Assembly: GCA_030654015.1 (NCBI GenBank)
Contig: JAURYI010000101.1
Span: 1-33,463 of the forward strand
Source: Methylococcales bacterium
GTDB taxonomy: Bacteria; Pseudomonadota; Gammaproteobacteria; Methylococcales; Methylomonadaceae
DNA: 33,463 nucleotides
Direction: 5' to 3'
In this document: positions 1 to 8,007 of the stretch, in pieces
Layout: each line of letters begins with the position of its first letter
Position numbering within the stretch: position 1 is the first letter of the stretch
Program-made: the position numbers and the translations under genes
The notes under the pieces: model-generated
Seen by the model: the letters and a program-made list of their open reading frames with translations, nothing else
Databases searched by the model: none
Told to the model about the DNA's origin: nothing

Positions 1-99
1 CCACTCCCACAATTTTCATTCTACTAACTTAATGGTAATGATGGTGTAAGTGCGGATTTATCCGCACGGTGCGAATGAATTAGCACCTACATGATCGTA

Positions 100-537
100 C
101 TATTCCAACCAATCCAGAATAAAATCTTCCAGATCATTCACATCATCCTCAGGTGTTTCGACACGCGCATACGCACGAATGGAAATACCCGCCTCTTCCA
201 CGCTACCCGCCGTTTTGGATAATAAAGGATGCCATTCAGGTAAGTCTTTACCCTCATGAATCAGACGATATGCGCAGGTGACAGGCAGCCAATAATACTG
301 TTCAGTAGGTAGCTTTCTTATATCCACGCAATCAGGAACGTGTTGGGTGCGTTCTGTATAGCGGGTACAGCGACAGGTGGTTAAATCAATCAGCTGACAG
401 GCGACGCTGGTAAAGTAAACATTACCCGTGTCTTCGTCTTCTAATTTGTGCAGACAGCACTTGGCGCAACCGTCACATAATGACTCCCACTCTTCGGTAG
501 TCATTTCAGGCAGAGTTTTGGTTTTCCAGAAATTCAT
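100..537 (-). CDS. ycgN: YcgN/UPF0260-family cysteine-cluster protein
   Basis: This 145-residue protein matches the YcgN (UPF0260) branch of the YkgJ cysteine-cluster family. The N-terminal third carries the signature CDGCAKCCLHK, followed by further cysteines in VACQLI, TCRCTRY and PDCVDI, a set that could bind zinc or an iron-sulfur centre. The C-terminus is acidic and ends in LEDFILDWLE. Length agrees with the family and no signal peptide is visible, so it should be cytoplasmic. The biochemical role of the family is not established. The gene follows the TetR gene on the same strand, but a strong hairpin lies between them, so it may be transcribed on its own. Family assignment is confident; function is unknown. 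Confidence 0.88.
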   Translation of the reverse strand: MNFWKTKTLPEMTTEEWESLCDGCAKCCLHKLEDEDTGNVYFTSVACQLIDLTTCRCTRYTERTQHVPDCVDIRKLPTEQYYWLPVTCAYRLIHEGKDLPEWHPLLSKTAGSVEEAGISIRAYARVETPEDDVNDLEDFILDWLE

Positions 538-548
538 TAGATTAGATT

Positions 549-602
549 TTGTCCACGAAAAATACGAAAAACCGTCTTATTTTTCGTGCTTTTCGTGGAC
601 AA
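549..602. repeat. Long inverted repeat, 23-bp arms (TTGTCCACG family)
   Basis: The arms at 549-571 and 580-602 pair almost perfectly around an 8-base loop. The left arm begins TTGTCCACGAAAAA and the right arm ends TTTTCGTGGACAA. It lies between the stop of the TetR gene and the start of the ycgN-like gene, so on the minus strand it could terminate the TetR transcript. A partial copy sharing the right arm occurs at 23121-23146. Confidence 0.8.
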
Positions 603-607
603 TAACA

Positions 608-1207
608 TCACTTTTTAACAACCGCATTCCACGCAACCAACCAAGTTTGCGATTGATAGGCTTCGGCTTTTTTATCCAGCGCACCCGTTAAAATCATGCG
701 CAAGGTGTTATTGATAATGCCGAAAAAATACGCCTGTGCCAGTAATGGGTCAATATTGCGTATTTCGCCTTCGCTGATGCCGTTGCGAATAATTTTGATG
801 ATTTTGATGAATGCTGCGGTTTCTAATAACGGCTTGGCTTCGGGCAGAAATTCATTGATTTTCAGAATCAATAAAAACTGCATAATCTCAGGGGCTTCAT
901 CAGTCAGCTTGAAGAATAAATCCACGATACCGTGCAGTTGCTCGGAAGGCTTCTGATTTTTCCGCCGTATTTCATCAATCGAGATATTAAGGCTATCCAG
1001 AATGTTGGCATACAACGCAGTGGCAATCATCTGTTTATGCTTAAAATGATGATAAATCGCCCCCGCTGTTTTGATACCTGCCGCTTCGGCAATGTCGGTT
1101 AATGAGGTATTGAAATAGCCTTTTTCAGCAAATAATTTTAGTGCGGCTAATAAGATTTCATCGTGGGTTTCGGTTTTGCTATGAGCAATATCTTTTTCTT
1201 GATCCAT
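608..1207 (-). CDS. TetR/AcrR-family transcriptional regulator
   Basis: The 199-residue protein has the TetR layout. An N-terminal three-helix DNA-binding domain spans about residues 15-62 (LLAALKLFAEKGYFNTSLTDIAEAAGIKTAGAIYHHFKHK, abbreviated here to its helix-turn-helix core AAGIKTAGAIYHHF). It is followed by an all-helical ligand and dimerisation domain. The ligand cannot be predicted from sequence. The nearest divergent or co-directional targets would be pgsA-uvrC upstream or ycgN downstream, but no operator palindrome is obvious next to either. The start ATG at 1205-1207 has only a weak AAGAA upstream. Assignment to TetR is secure; target and effector are unknown. Confidence 0.9.
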   Translation of the reverse strand: MDQEKDIAHSKTETHDEILLAALKLFAEKGYFNTSLTDIAEAAGIKTAGAIYHHFKHKQMIATALYANILDSLNISIDEIRRKNQKPSEQLHGIVDLFFKLTDEAPEIMQFLLILKINEFLPEAKPLLETAAFIKIIKIIRNGISEGEIRNIDPLLAQAYFFGIINNTLRMILTGALDKKAEAYQSQTWLVAWNAVVKK

Positions 1208-1293
1208 GTTCTTATATCACAGCGTATCAATGCGCTGTATCGCTAAGTGTTAGTAAAATACAGAAGGCGTGTCAGACCTTGCGTTCATTATTG

Positions 1294-1857
1294 TTATTTT
1301 TCTGCCATAGCAGTGAAAGCGGCGCGTAAATAGCTAATCATCGACCACAACGTTAATGCGGCGGCAATATACAACAAACCGTAACCAATAGCGTTAATCG
1401 GCAAGCCCAGTAAATCTTCACGATACAATAACATCCCGATTGCCAGCATTTGCGCTGTGGTTTTCCATTTACCTAACGAAGATACTTTAACCGTTGCCTG
1501 TTGACCGATTTCTGCCATCCATTCTCGCAAGGAAGCGATGGTAATTTCCCTGCCGATAATAATCGCGGCTGGAATGGCTAAATAAGCGGTAGCCTGTTGT
1601 TGCACCAACAAAACCAACACAATAGCCACCATCAATTTATCAGCAACCGGGTCTAAAAAAGCCCCGAACGGTGTTTCCAGCTGCATTTTTCGCGCTAGAT
1701 AACCATCCAACCAGTCAGTAATGCCTGCCGCTAAAAAAATCAGCATACACGCCACGTTGGTATAGTGCCACGGCAGATAAAAAACCACTGTCAACAAAGG
1801 AATTAACGCGATTCTTAACAGAGTCAGATTGGTTGGTAAGTTAAATTGAATGGTCAT
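1294..1857 (-). CDS. pgsA: CDP-diacylglycerol--glycerol-3-phosphate 3-phosphatidyltransferase
   Basis: PgsA makes phosphatidylglycerophosphate from CDP-diacylglycerol and glycerol-3-phosphate, the committed step to phosphatidylglycerol and cardiolipin in the inner membrane. The 187-residue protein has the CDP-alcohol phosphatidyltransferase signature, seen as DWLDGYLARKMQLETPFGAFLDPVADK. Its spaced aspartates (D..DG..AR...G..D...D) bind the metal and the CDP substrate. Hydrophobic helices lie on both sides. Its start overlaps the end of uvrC by 17 bases, which predicts translational coupling. The uvrC-pgsA order is common in Proteobacteria. Confidence 0.95.
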   Translation of the reverse strand: MTIQFNLPTNLTLLRIALIPLLTVVFYLPWHYTNVACMLIFLAAGITDWLDGYLARKMQLETPFGAFLDPVADKLMVAIVLVLLVQQQATAYLAIPAAIIIGREITIASLREWMAEIGQQATVKVSSLGKWKTTAQMLAIGMLLYREDLLGLPINAIGYGLLYIAAALTLWSMISYLRAAFTAMAEK

Positions 1858-3658
1858 CTGAATGATGAAAAATATCGTAAATTCGTTGTGCCAATACTCG
1901 GCTAATGCCGTCTATGCTACAAAGCCCATCCACACTCGCGCGTGCTACGCCCTGCAACCCCCCAAATTGTTTTAATAATAATTGCCGTCGCTTCGCACCC
2001 AGTCCTGAAACAGATTCAAGCACTGATTGTTTACTTGCTTTAGCGCGACGTTGCCTGTGTCCTGTGATGGCAAATCTATGTGCTTCATCGCGAATCTGTT
2101 GAATCAACAAACCGCCCGCACTTATTGTTATATCTATCGGCTGATTTTCAGTCCCTATAATCAACTTTTCCAAACCGGATTTTCGTCGCTCTCCTTTAGC
2201 AACACCGACTATCATAACATTGTTTATGCCTAATTCTGCTAATGCCTTTTGCGCGGCTCGCACTTGAATGGTGCTACCATCAATAAACACAATGTCTGGA
2301 GCTACCTGCTCACTTTCCTGCAAGCGTTTAAAGCGTCTAAAAACTGCCTGATGAATCGCCGCCGCATCATCACCGCCCGTAATTCCCGTAATATTAAATC
2401 GCCGATACGCAGATTTATTCGCCCCTTCGCTGTCAAATACCACACACGAAGCCACGGTTTGCTTACCCTGCGTATGACTAATATCAAAACATTCCAGCCG
2501 TTTCGGTACCGATTCACACTTAAGCAACTGCTGCAAACTGACAAGCCGCGCCACCATATTCTGCTTATCCGCCAAGCGACTCAACAACGCATTTTCCGCA
2601 TTATTCACCGCCATTTGCAGCCACTTCAACCGCTCGCCTGTCACCTTATGACGGATAACCAGCGCGTGTTTCGCATGAGCCGCCAACGCCTCACGCAACA
2701 ACGCCACCTCAGCTACTTTATGGCTCATAATCAACTCACGCGGCATCGGCTTATCGACATAATACTGCGGCACAAACGCCGACAACACCGCCGCAGAATC
2801 GTACTCATCCACCATCTTGGGAAAAAACACCTTATTGCCCAAATACTGCCCGCCGCGAATAAAAAACACCTGCACACACGCCACCGCACCATTCGTCGCA
2901 CAAGCAATAATATCCATATCACCGCCGTCACCATCAACAAACGCCGACTCCAACAACGGACGCAAGCGTGCAATCTGATCCCTAAGCCGCGCCGCCTGCT
3001 CAAAATTCAGCACCGCCGCCGCCTCATCCATCTTCACCACCAGCTGGTCGATTAAAATGCCGCCCTTCCCCTCCAAAAACAGCACCGTATTATCCACATC
3101 CAGCGCGTAACTCGCCTTATCAATCAACCCCACACACGGCGCAGTACAACGCCCGATTTGATGCTGTAAACACGGACGGGTACGATTGTTATAAACCGAC
3201 TCCTCACATTGCCGAACAGGAAATAATCGCTGCAACAGCTTCAAACTTTCCCGCGCCGCACCCGAACTAGGATACGGGCCAAAATAACGCCCCAACTTAC
3301 GTTTCGCGCCACGATGCAAACTGATTTGCGGGAATTCATGATTGGACAGAAAAATGTACGGATAGGATTTATCATCCCGCAAACAAATATTATAACGCGG
3401 CTTATGCAGCTTGATTTGCTGACACTCCAGCAACAACGCCTCATTTTCCGTCTCAGTAACCGTCACCTCAATAGCGGCAATCTTAGCCACCATCACCTGC
3501 TGTTTAGGCGTAGCCGACGGATTTTTGAAATAACTGCTAACGCGATTTTTAAGATTCTTCGCCTTACCAATATAAATAATCTCCCCCTCCGCATTCAGCA
3601 TCTTATAAATGCCCGCCTGCGTAGTGAGATTTTTTAAAAACGTTGCGCTATCGAACAC
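1841..3658 (-). CDS. uvrC: Excinuclease ABC subunit C
   Basis: UvrC makes both incisions in nucleotide excision repair with UvrA and UvrB. The 605-residue protein has the usual order: an N-terminal GIY-YIG nuclease (GIYKML...IIYIGKAKNLKNR), a Cys-containing middle (CLQHQIGRCTAPC), a UVR helix pair (LNFEQAARLRDQI), a C-terminal RNase H-like nuclease (FDISHTQGKQTVASCVVF, IRDEAHRFAITGHR) and tandem HhH motifs. Two oddities stand out. The start is GTG (3656-3658) with no clear Shine-Dalgarno, one codon after the in-frame stop of the methyltransferase gene. The usual IDGGKGQ motif of the C-terminal nuclease reads IDGSTIQ, although the aspartate is kept. Confidence 0.95.
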   Translation of the reverse strand: MFDSATFLKNLTTQAGIYKMLNAEGEIIYIGKAKNLKNRVSSYFKNPSATPKQQVMVAKIAAIEVTVTETENEALLLECQQIKLHKPRYNICLRDDKSYPYIFLSNHEFPQISLHRGAKRKLGRYFGPYPSSGAARESLKLLQRLFPVRQCEESVYNNRTRPCLQHQIGRCTAPCVGLIDKASYALDVDNTVLFLEGKGGILIDQLVVKMDEAAAVLNFEQAARLRDQIARLRPLLESAFVDGDGGDMDIIACATNGAVACVQVFFIRGGQYLGNKVFFPKMVDEYDSAAVLSAFVPQYYVDKPMPRELIMSHKVAEVALLREALAAHAKHALVIRHKVTGERLKWLQMAVNNAENALLSRLADKQNMVARLVSLQQLLKCESVPKRLECFDISHTQGKQTVASCVVFDSEGANKSAYRRFNITGITGGDDAAAIHQAVFRRFKRLQESEQVAPDIVFIDGSTIQVRAAQKALAELGINNVMIVGVAKGERRKSGLEKLIIGTENQPIDITISAGGLLIQQIRDEAHRFAITGHRQRRAKASKQSVLESVSGLGAKRRQLLLKQFGGLQGVARASVDGLCSIDGISRVLAQRIYDIFHHSDDHSI

Positions 3659-3661
3659 GGC

Positions 3662-5221
3662 TTAACAGGCAAGATGATATTTATGATTTGCGCCTTTAAT
3701 TAATCTTAATATTTCAGGAGCTGGAATATTGGCAAGCTCGCTAGGCTCTAATTTGTGCATACCTCCACCATATACTCTACCTTCGTCAAGCATTGCTCTC
3801 TCGGTTGTATTATTTAAGGCTTCAAAGAATATTTCAGTCATTTCTGGGTAATGGGCTATAACAGCCATTAACTCTGGCTTTGGATAAAGAATTAGATATG
3901 AATTAGCAACAATGGCTTTTGAATGATTTAAAATAAATCGAAATGGTTTTTTGCCTTCCTTATCTGACCTTCCAATATATGTGCAGTAAAAAGGGCTTTC
4001 AATACGGTTTTCTTGCGCATACCAAATTTTACGATTCTTGCATAAGTAACGGTCAGAAACGCCACTTTTTACGCCTTCTTGGATATATTCATACAATTCA
4101 GGATAAAGCCGTTCTACTTCGTTAAGCTGTAATTTGCAATCAAGAACAAATAATTTATTTTCAATAAGTGGATAACCTAAATTATCAGTCTTTACTTCCG
4201 TTTCTGAAAGGTATCGCGGACTTGGTAATATCGGCTTAAATTGCGATAGGGGAAATCGCTTTTCTTCAATACTACTTTTAGTCAAAATAAAATATTTATT
4301 GTCACCTGTTGCAATACCTCGCTTCACTAAAAAGAAATCACTTAATCTAGGGATTGTTGAAATTCCCCGTTCATTATTCAATGGGAAGCGCGTCCACTTT
4401 TTTTCATTGGCTAATACTTCGGTAGTTACTTCTTTTTCATGCGAGGGGTGGTTAATTGTGCCGCCATAAGTGAATTTTATTTTGTGATTCGCATCGGGTT
4501 TCTTTTTTTGAAACCACACAATAGCAGAAGAAACCAAGGCATCATCAAATTGAACATCTTTTGGATCGAAGCGGTGAATTTGTAAAAGACTTACTTCATT
4601 AAGTAAATAATTTTTAACCGCCTGTCCATAATTCACATCCATAAATTCACTGGGTATCAACCATCCAGCAATACCCTCTGAGGTCATCCAGCGGTGAGAT
4701 AACGCCATAAAATAACAGTACAAACCAGATAACCCAGATAATTTCATATTGGCTGCATTCAATGCTTCTAGCTGTAACCGTTCTTTTTGTCCATTTATGT
4801 AGTGATGGCGAACATAAGGAGGATTGCAAATGATTAAATTGAACTTTTGATTTTCATTTACAGGTGGAGTCACCTTTGTAAAATCAGCTAATTGATAGTT
4901 AAGAATACTTTTAGACCATAACTCACGCGATGGATTACCGTAATGTTCGTCTACTTCATATCCCGTAGCTGCTTCAATATGTGTAGAGGGGATAACGTTA
5001 TTTAATGCGCTGAAAAATGCTCCTGTCCCAATTGCTGGATCGAGAAAACGAATTTTTTCATGCTTTGGCATTATCTTTGCGGCATATTGAAGAATATCAT
5101 TAGCGAATGTAATCGGTGTCGAAAATTGACCAAGAATATTACGTTGTTCTTTCGTTTTTTGTGCATCAAGATTACGCTGAATAATTTGCCTTTGAGCTTC
5201 TATTTTTGTTGTAGTTTGCAT
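3662..5221 (-). CDS. XamI-type N6-adenine DNA methyltransferase (Eco57I-like)
   Basis: The 519-residue protein is a class I SAM-dependent DNA methylase. Motif I is LDPAIGTGAFFSALN near residues 58-72 and motif IV is IICNPPYVRHHY, the NPPY form typical of N6-adenine methylation. The N-terminal GQFSTP stretch and the long C-terminal target-recognition half resemble Eco57I/XamI-type methylases. It follows the restriction gene with a two-base gap and protects host DNA from it. Its TAA stop is in the same reading frame as uvrC, with only the codon GCC between. The gene is clearly A+T-richer than its neighbours, which suggests horizontal transfer. The recognition site is inferred only from the partner. 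Confidence 0.9.
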   Translation of the reverse strand: MQTTTKIEAQRQIIQRNLDAQKTKEQRNILGQFSTPITFANDILQYAAKIMPKHEKIRFLDPAIGTGAFFSALNNVIPSTHIEAATGYEVDEHYGNPSRELWSKSILNYQLADFTKVTPPVNENQKFNLIICNPPYVRHHYINGQKERLQLEALNAANMKLSGLSGLYCYFMALSHRWMTSEGIAGWLIPSEFMDVNYGQAVKNYLLNEVSLLQIHRFDPKDVQFDDALVSSAIVWFQKKKPDANHKIKFTYGGTINHPSHEKEVTTEVLANEKKWTRFPLNNERGISTIPRLSDFFLVKRGIATGDNKYFILTKSSIEEKRFPLSQFKPILPSPRYLSETEVKTDNLGYPLIENKLFVLDCKLQLNEVERLYPELYEYIQEGVKSGVSDRYLCKNRKIWYAQENRIESPFYCTYIGRSDKEGKKPFRFILNHSKAIVANSYLILYPKPELMAVIAHYPEMTEIFFEALNNTTERAMLDEGRVYGGGMHKLEPSELANIPAPEILRLIKGANHKYHLAC

Positions 5222-5223
5222 TT

Positions 5224-6183
5224 TTAAAATCCAAATAGAGCTAAATCATCAATACGATGTTCCCAAACCCAGTCAATGCCTTCCGCTGCTTCATATCCCA
5301 AGTAGCCAGAATCAAAGTAGCCACATAGGAATAAATCAAAGGTGATTTTGTTACCGTAAGTTTTACGAAGCTGCTGCATTTTTACCGCTTCTTCTTTTCT
5401 ACGTTTATTCGTATTAGTAAAATCCCCTGCTGATTTCGCCTCAAATAGGGCGGGGAAATCACCTTGTTTGGCATTTTTACGCATAATAGCTGAATCAACT
5501 GGAATATTAATTTTCTTGCCTCCATTCATAGTAATGGGGACATTAAAACGAAATGAAAATGTTCCAGCAGGCATTGAGAGAAAATCTTTAGCTTCACCAA
5601 GATTAAGTTCACGGTAACCTCTCGCTTCAAGCCACGCCTTCATTGAAGCAAGCTGACGTTTTTCCTGTGCATTACGAATAATAGGGTTAGCTACTGCACC
5701 ACAGAGTCTATCGGCTACAATTGTTGAAGCACGATGAACTTCTTCTTTTGTACCATTATCAGTGCGTTGCTTCCAGACGAAAATATCTGGATCAGCCATT
5801 TTCTCGATAATATTACCAATTTTATTCAATTGCTCCATGAGATCAGCTTTATTCATAGTTGGCGGAACACGCTTTTCATCCTCCATGTTTTTAACGAGAT
5901 TAGGTGAAACACCTGCAAGACCAATAAGCCTATCTCGTGCAATTGGCGGACAAGTAGCCATTCTAAGCATTGGTAACACCGAGGGATTTGCCTGTAACGT
6001 TTCAGGGCGAATATTTGTCAAATTTTCAGTAAGCTGTAGTGCCAGCTCAACATGCTTAGTTGTTTCTATACGAGTTTCTCTGAATGCTTTAGGGGCAAAA
6101 GTCATAAACCATTCATTGTAAAAATCGACTGATTTAGAAACATCAGCCTTCCATAAATCCACTTTATCGCGATTCACTCCCAC
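5224..6183 (-). CDS. XamI-family type II restriction endonuclease
   Basis: The protein (about 319 residues) resembles the XamI restriction endonuclease family (RE_XamI), whose founding member cuts GTCGAC. The region PALFEAKSAGDFTNTNKRRKEE, with E and K separated by one residue (FEAK), is a plausible PD-(D/E)XK-like active site. An open frame extends to a TTG at 6198, but I chose the GTG at 6181-6183 because AGGAG lies five bases before it. It precedes the methyltransferase by two bases, so cleavage and protection are expressed together with the nuclease first. No controller (C-protein) gene is visible. A+T-rich composition suggests recent acquisition. The exact specificity of this copy is inference. 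Confidence 0.85.
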   Translation of the reverse strand: MGVNRDKVDLWKADVSKSVDFYNEWFMTFAPKAFRETRIETTKHVELALQLTENLTNIRPETLQANPSVLPMLRMATCPPIARDRLIGLAGVSPNLVKNMEDEKRVPPTMNKADLMEQLNKIGNIIEKMADPDIFVWKQRTDNGTKEEVHRASTIVADRLCGAVANPIIRNAQEKRQLASMKAWLEARGYRELNLGEAKDFLSMPAGTFSFRFNVPITMNGGKKINIPVDSAIMRKNAKQGDFPALFEAKSAGDFTNTNKRRKEEAVKMQQLRKTYGNKITFDLFLCGYFDSGYLGYEAAEGIDWVWEHRIDDLALFGF

Positions 6184-6295
6184 AATTACTCCTAACAATT
6201 AATTATTTTTGATTATTTTCCACCATATCTTCAAATACAACTACAAATCAGTGTGAAGAATGGGTAGAGCAACTCGAAACCCGTCGGATTGATGA

Positions 6296-6934
6296 TTAAC
6301 CTAACAGTGTTGTTATCCGCTGAAAAACATCAGTGAATCCTGCTTTAGTCAGGCGTTTGGTTTGTACGTTGTAGCGGCTGGTGTGGTAGGAATCGACCAG
6401 TGTTGTGCCGTTGGGTAATTCGTGTTGGACGTTATGGGCGAATTTCGCGCTGTTGGCTTTTAAGCCTAGGGCTTTTAATACTGATTGGTGGGCGACTGTG
6501 CCTAGGGCTAGGATGACTGCGCCTTGTGGGAGTGTTGCCAGTTCGGCGGCTAGGAAGTGGTTACATTGGTTTATTTCTTCGCCTGTGGGTTTGTTTTGCG
6601 GCGGTAAGCATTTGACGGCGTTGCTGATACGGCTGTTGGTGAGTGTCAGTCCGTCGTGTTGTGATTCGGACACGGGGTTGGTGCTGTAGCCGAATTCATA
6701 TAAGGCTTCATACAGTAATAATCCTGCGTAATCCCCTGTAAAGGGTCGCCCTGTGGCGTTTGCGCCGTGCATACCCGGAGCTAAGCCGACGATTAATAAG
6801 CGTGCATTGGCATCACCGAACGGGGCGACGGGGCGGGCGTGATAGTCGGGGTGTTTTTGTTTTACGTCGTCTAAAAAATCAGCGAGTCGTGGGCAGAGGC
6901 GGCAGTGTTGGTCGAATATCGGGTTATTGGGCAT
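6296..6934 (-). CDS. Uracil-DNA glycosylase, family 5 (UdgB type)
   Basis: The enzyme removes uracil, and in family 5 also some other deaminated bases, from DNA as the first step of base excision repair. The 212-residue protein has the family 4/5 architecture. N-terminal cysteines (QHCRLCPRL) and two later ones (VKCLPP, NQCNHF) can ligate a 4Fe-4S cluster. The active-site motif reads GLAPGMHGANATGRPFTGD, the family 5 form with alanine where family 4 has glutamate. The C-terminal motif is SYHTSRYNVQT. It stands alone on the minus strand. A 20-base perfect palindrome lies about 67 bases upstream of the start. Confidence 0.9.
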   Translation of the reverse strand: MPNNPIFDQHCRLCPRLADFLDDVKQKHPDYHARPVAPFGDANARLLIVGLAPGMHGANATGRPFTGDYAGLLLYEALYEFGYSTNPVSESQHDGLTLTNSRISNAVKCLPPQNKPTGEEINQCNHFLAAELATLPQGAVILALGTVAHQSVLKALGLKANSAKFAHNVQHELPNGTTLVDSYHTSRYNVQTKRLTKAGFTDVFQRITTLLG

Positions 6935-7000
6935 GGTATTAGGAGTGTGAGACTGTTAATTGCGGCGTTAAGGAAAGCAATTTGTAGTAATGCAATGGAA

Positions 7001-7020
7001 TCAAAAATCATGATTTTTGA
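7001..7020. promoter_or_regulatory. 20-bp perfect palindrome upstream of the uracil-DNA glycosylase gene
   Basis: The sequence TCAAAAATCATGATTTTTGA is self-complementary over its full length. It lies between the DUF3455 terminator and the glycosylase start, which is where an operator for the minus-strand glycosylase gene would be expected. The symmetric A/T-rich form fits a dimeric regulator site, but no regulator is identified and it could equally form a small cruciform. Confidence 0.35.
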
Positions 7021-7059
7021 CTCCGCCACTTTATTATCACTTTGATTGTTAGCACCACC

Positions 7060-7082
7060 AAAAAGCGCGATTGAAATCGCGC
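7060..7082 (-). terminator. Intrinsic terminator after the DUF3455 gene
   Basis: GCGCGATT at 7065-7072 and AATCGCGC at 7075-7082 form a perfect 8-bp stem with a two-base loop. Read on the minus strand it is followed by five T residues (A at 7060-7064). It begins 17 bases after the stop of the DUF3455 gene, as expected for Rho-independent termination of the zinc-ribbon/DUF3455 transcript. Confidence 0.85.
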
Positions 7083-7098
7083 CCACCTTGAGCAGTTA

Positions 7099-7596
7099 TT
7101 ATTGGTAATAAAGATAATCGGCTGAATACGGCACTGCTTTTTCCATGCCTAGATGATTGGCATCACAGCCCGATACGGGCGGCAAACCGCCGCGTGTTTT
7201 GACTCGTTGTATAAAGTGGCTGTCGGCAAATACACCGTTGCCGTGATGTGCGACGGCTTCTAATAATAACCACGCTACGGCGGACTCTGGTTCGACATCG
7301 ACTTTTTTCAGCAATTTTCCTGTGACGCGGCTGCCGTCTTGATGTGTCCATTCTGGCCCTGCGCCATGACTGCCTACTACGTTTCCTTGCTCATCAAGCA
7401 ACTGTGCTTCTGGGCGTTGCCATTGCCATGCGGTCACGCCTTGATTGCTCACACATTGATAAATTTGTGTGCCTTTGGCGTGTAGTAATAAGGTTTGTTG
7501 TTGCCCGTTCGGCGCGGCGATTTCTTCTGGGATGATGGTTTGCGCATGAGCAACTGCGGATAGCAACACCCATAAACACGCGATTTTTTTTAACAT
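7099..7596 (-). CDS. Secreted DUF3455 protein
   Basis: The 165-residue protein begins with a clear signal peptide (MLKKIACLWVLLSAVAHAQ, cleavage likely after AHA). The remainder fits DUF3455: a GTQIYQC segment, AWQWQRPEAQLLDEQGNVVGSH, a GPEWTHQDGS segment, a central AWLLLEA and a GG.PP.SGCD motif near the C-terminus. Two cysteines (in IYQCVS and SGCDAN) could form a periplasmic disulfide. Members are exported proteins of unknown function. It starts eight bases after the zinc-ribbon membrane gene, so the two are probably co-transcribed, and it ends at a strong terminator. Confidence 0.88.
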   Translation of the reverse strand: MLKKIACLWVLLSAVAHAQTIIPEEIAAPNGQQQTLLLHAKGTQIYQCVSNQGVTAWQWQRPEAQLLDEQGNVVGSHGAGPEWTHQDGSRVTGKLLKKVDVEPESAVAWLLLEAVAHHGNGVFADSHFIQRVKTRGGLPPVSGCDANHLGMEKAVPYSADYLYYQ

Positions 7597-7604
7597 AGTA
7601 GTTC

Positions 7605-7892
7605 CTATAACACGGTGACAATTAAGGCGAATACGAAGACGAAAATAACCAACAGGCTGAATTTACCCTGTAAGGATAAGTCTGCCCAAAACTGTTTTAT
7701 CACGGCGGACACCGCTTGCTTTTTATCGGTCGCGTCCCAGATTTTTTGCCAACGTCCGCGCCACGAATGGGCGAGTTCGTAGGCTTCTTCTTCCGCTAGC
7801 AGTTCGGCAAGTGTGGGATAAAACGCGCCGCATACCGAACAGCGCGGCTCGGTTTGGCTGCGTTCATGACCACAGGATGGGCAGTTTTTCAT
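7605..7892 (-). CDS. Zinc-ribbon protein with a C-terminal membrane anchor
   Basis: This 95-residue protein has a rubredoxin-like zinc ribbon at its N-terminus (C4-P-S-C7 and C18-S-V-C21). A charged linker (about residues 30-70, with RGRWQKIWDATDKKQA) follows, then one hydrophobic segment at about residues 76-94 ending at the last residue. The layout predicts a tail-anchored inner-membrane protein with a cytoplasmic zinc ribbon. I do not recognise a characterised homologue. It forms a two-gene unit with the secreted DUF3455 protein, so the pair may act on the two faces of the inner membrane; that is inference. Confidence 0.75.
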   Translation of the reverse strand: MKNCPSCGHERSQTEPRCSVCGAFYPTLAELLAEEEAYELAHSWRGRWQKIWDATDKKQAVSAVIKQFWADLSLQGKFSLLVIFVFVFALIVTVL

Positions 7893-7950
7893 GGTTCGCT
7901 CCTACGCATGGGTTTAATGATGGGCTTACTATACAAGAAAGTCGTGTAGG

Positions 7951-7997
7951 GTGGGAGGGGCTTTAGCCCCGAAAAGCGAGGCTAAAGCCTCTCCCAC
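7951..7997. repeat. 18-bp-stem hairpin downstream of mutS
   Basis: GTGGGAGGGGCTTTAGCC (7951-7968) pairs with GGCTAAAGCCTCTCCCAC (7980-7997), with one G-T pair and an 11-base loop. It begins 11 bases past the mutS stop on the minus strand and could stop mutS transcription, although no T tract follows. The shape is that of a dispersed intergenic element rather than a simple terminator. I found no second copy in this window. Confidence 0.75.
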
Positions 7998-8007
7998 ATG
8001 AATACTG

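Noticed and set aside
2249-3055. A 268-codon open frame on the plus strand opposite uvrC
   Set aside because: It is antisense to a well-conserved gene, rich in His, Arg, Gln and Ile from codon mirroring, with no recognisable domain or ribosome site.
6199-6295. Possible attachment site or integrase scar at the outer edge of the R-M genes
   Set aside because: No direct repeats, tRNA fragment or integrase could be seen on either side.
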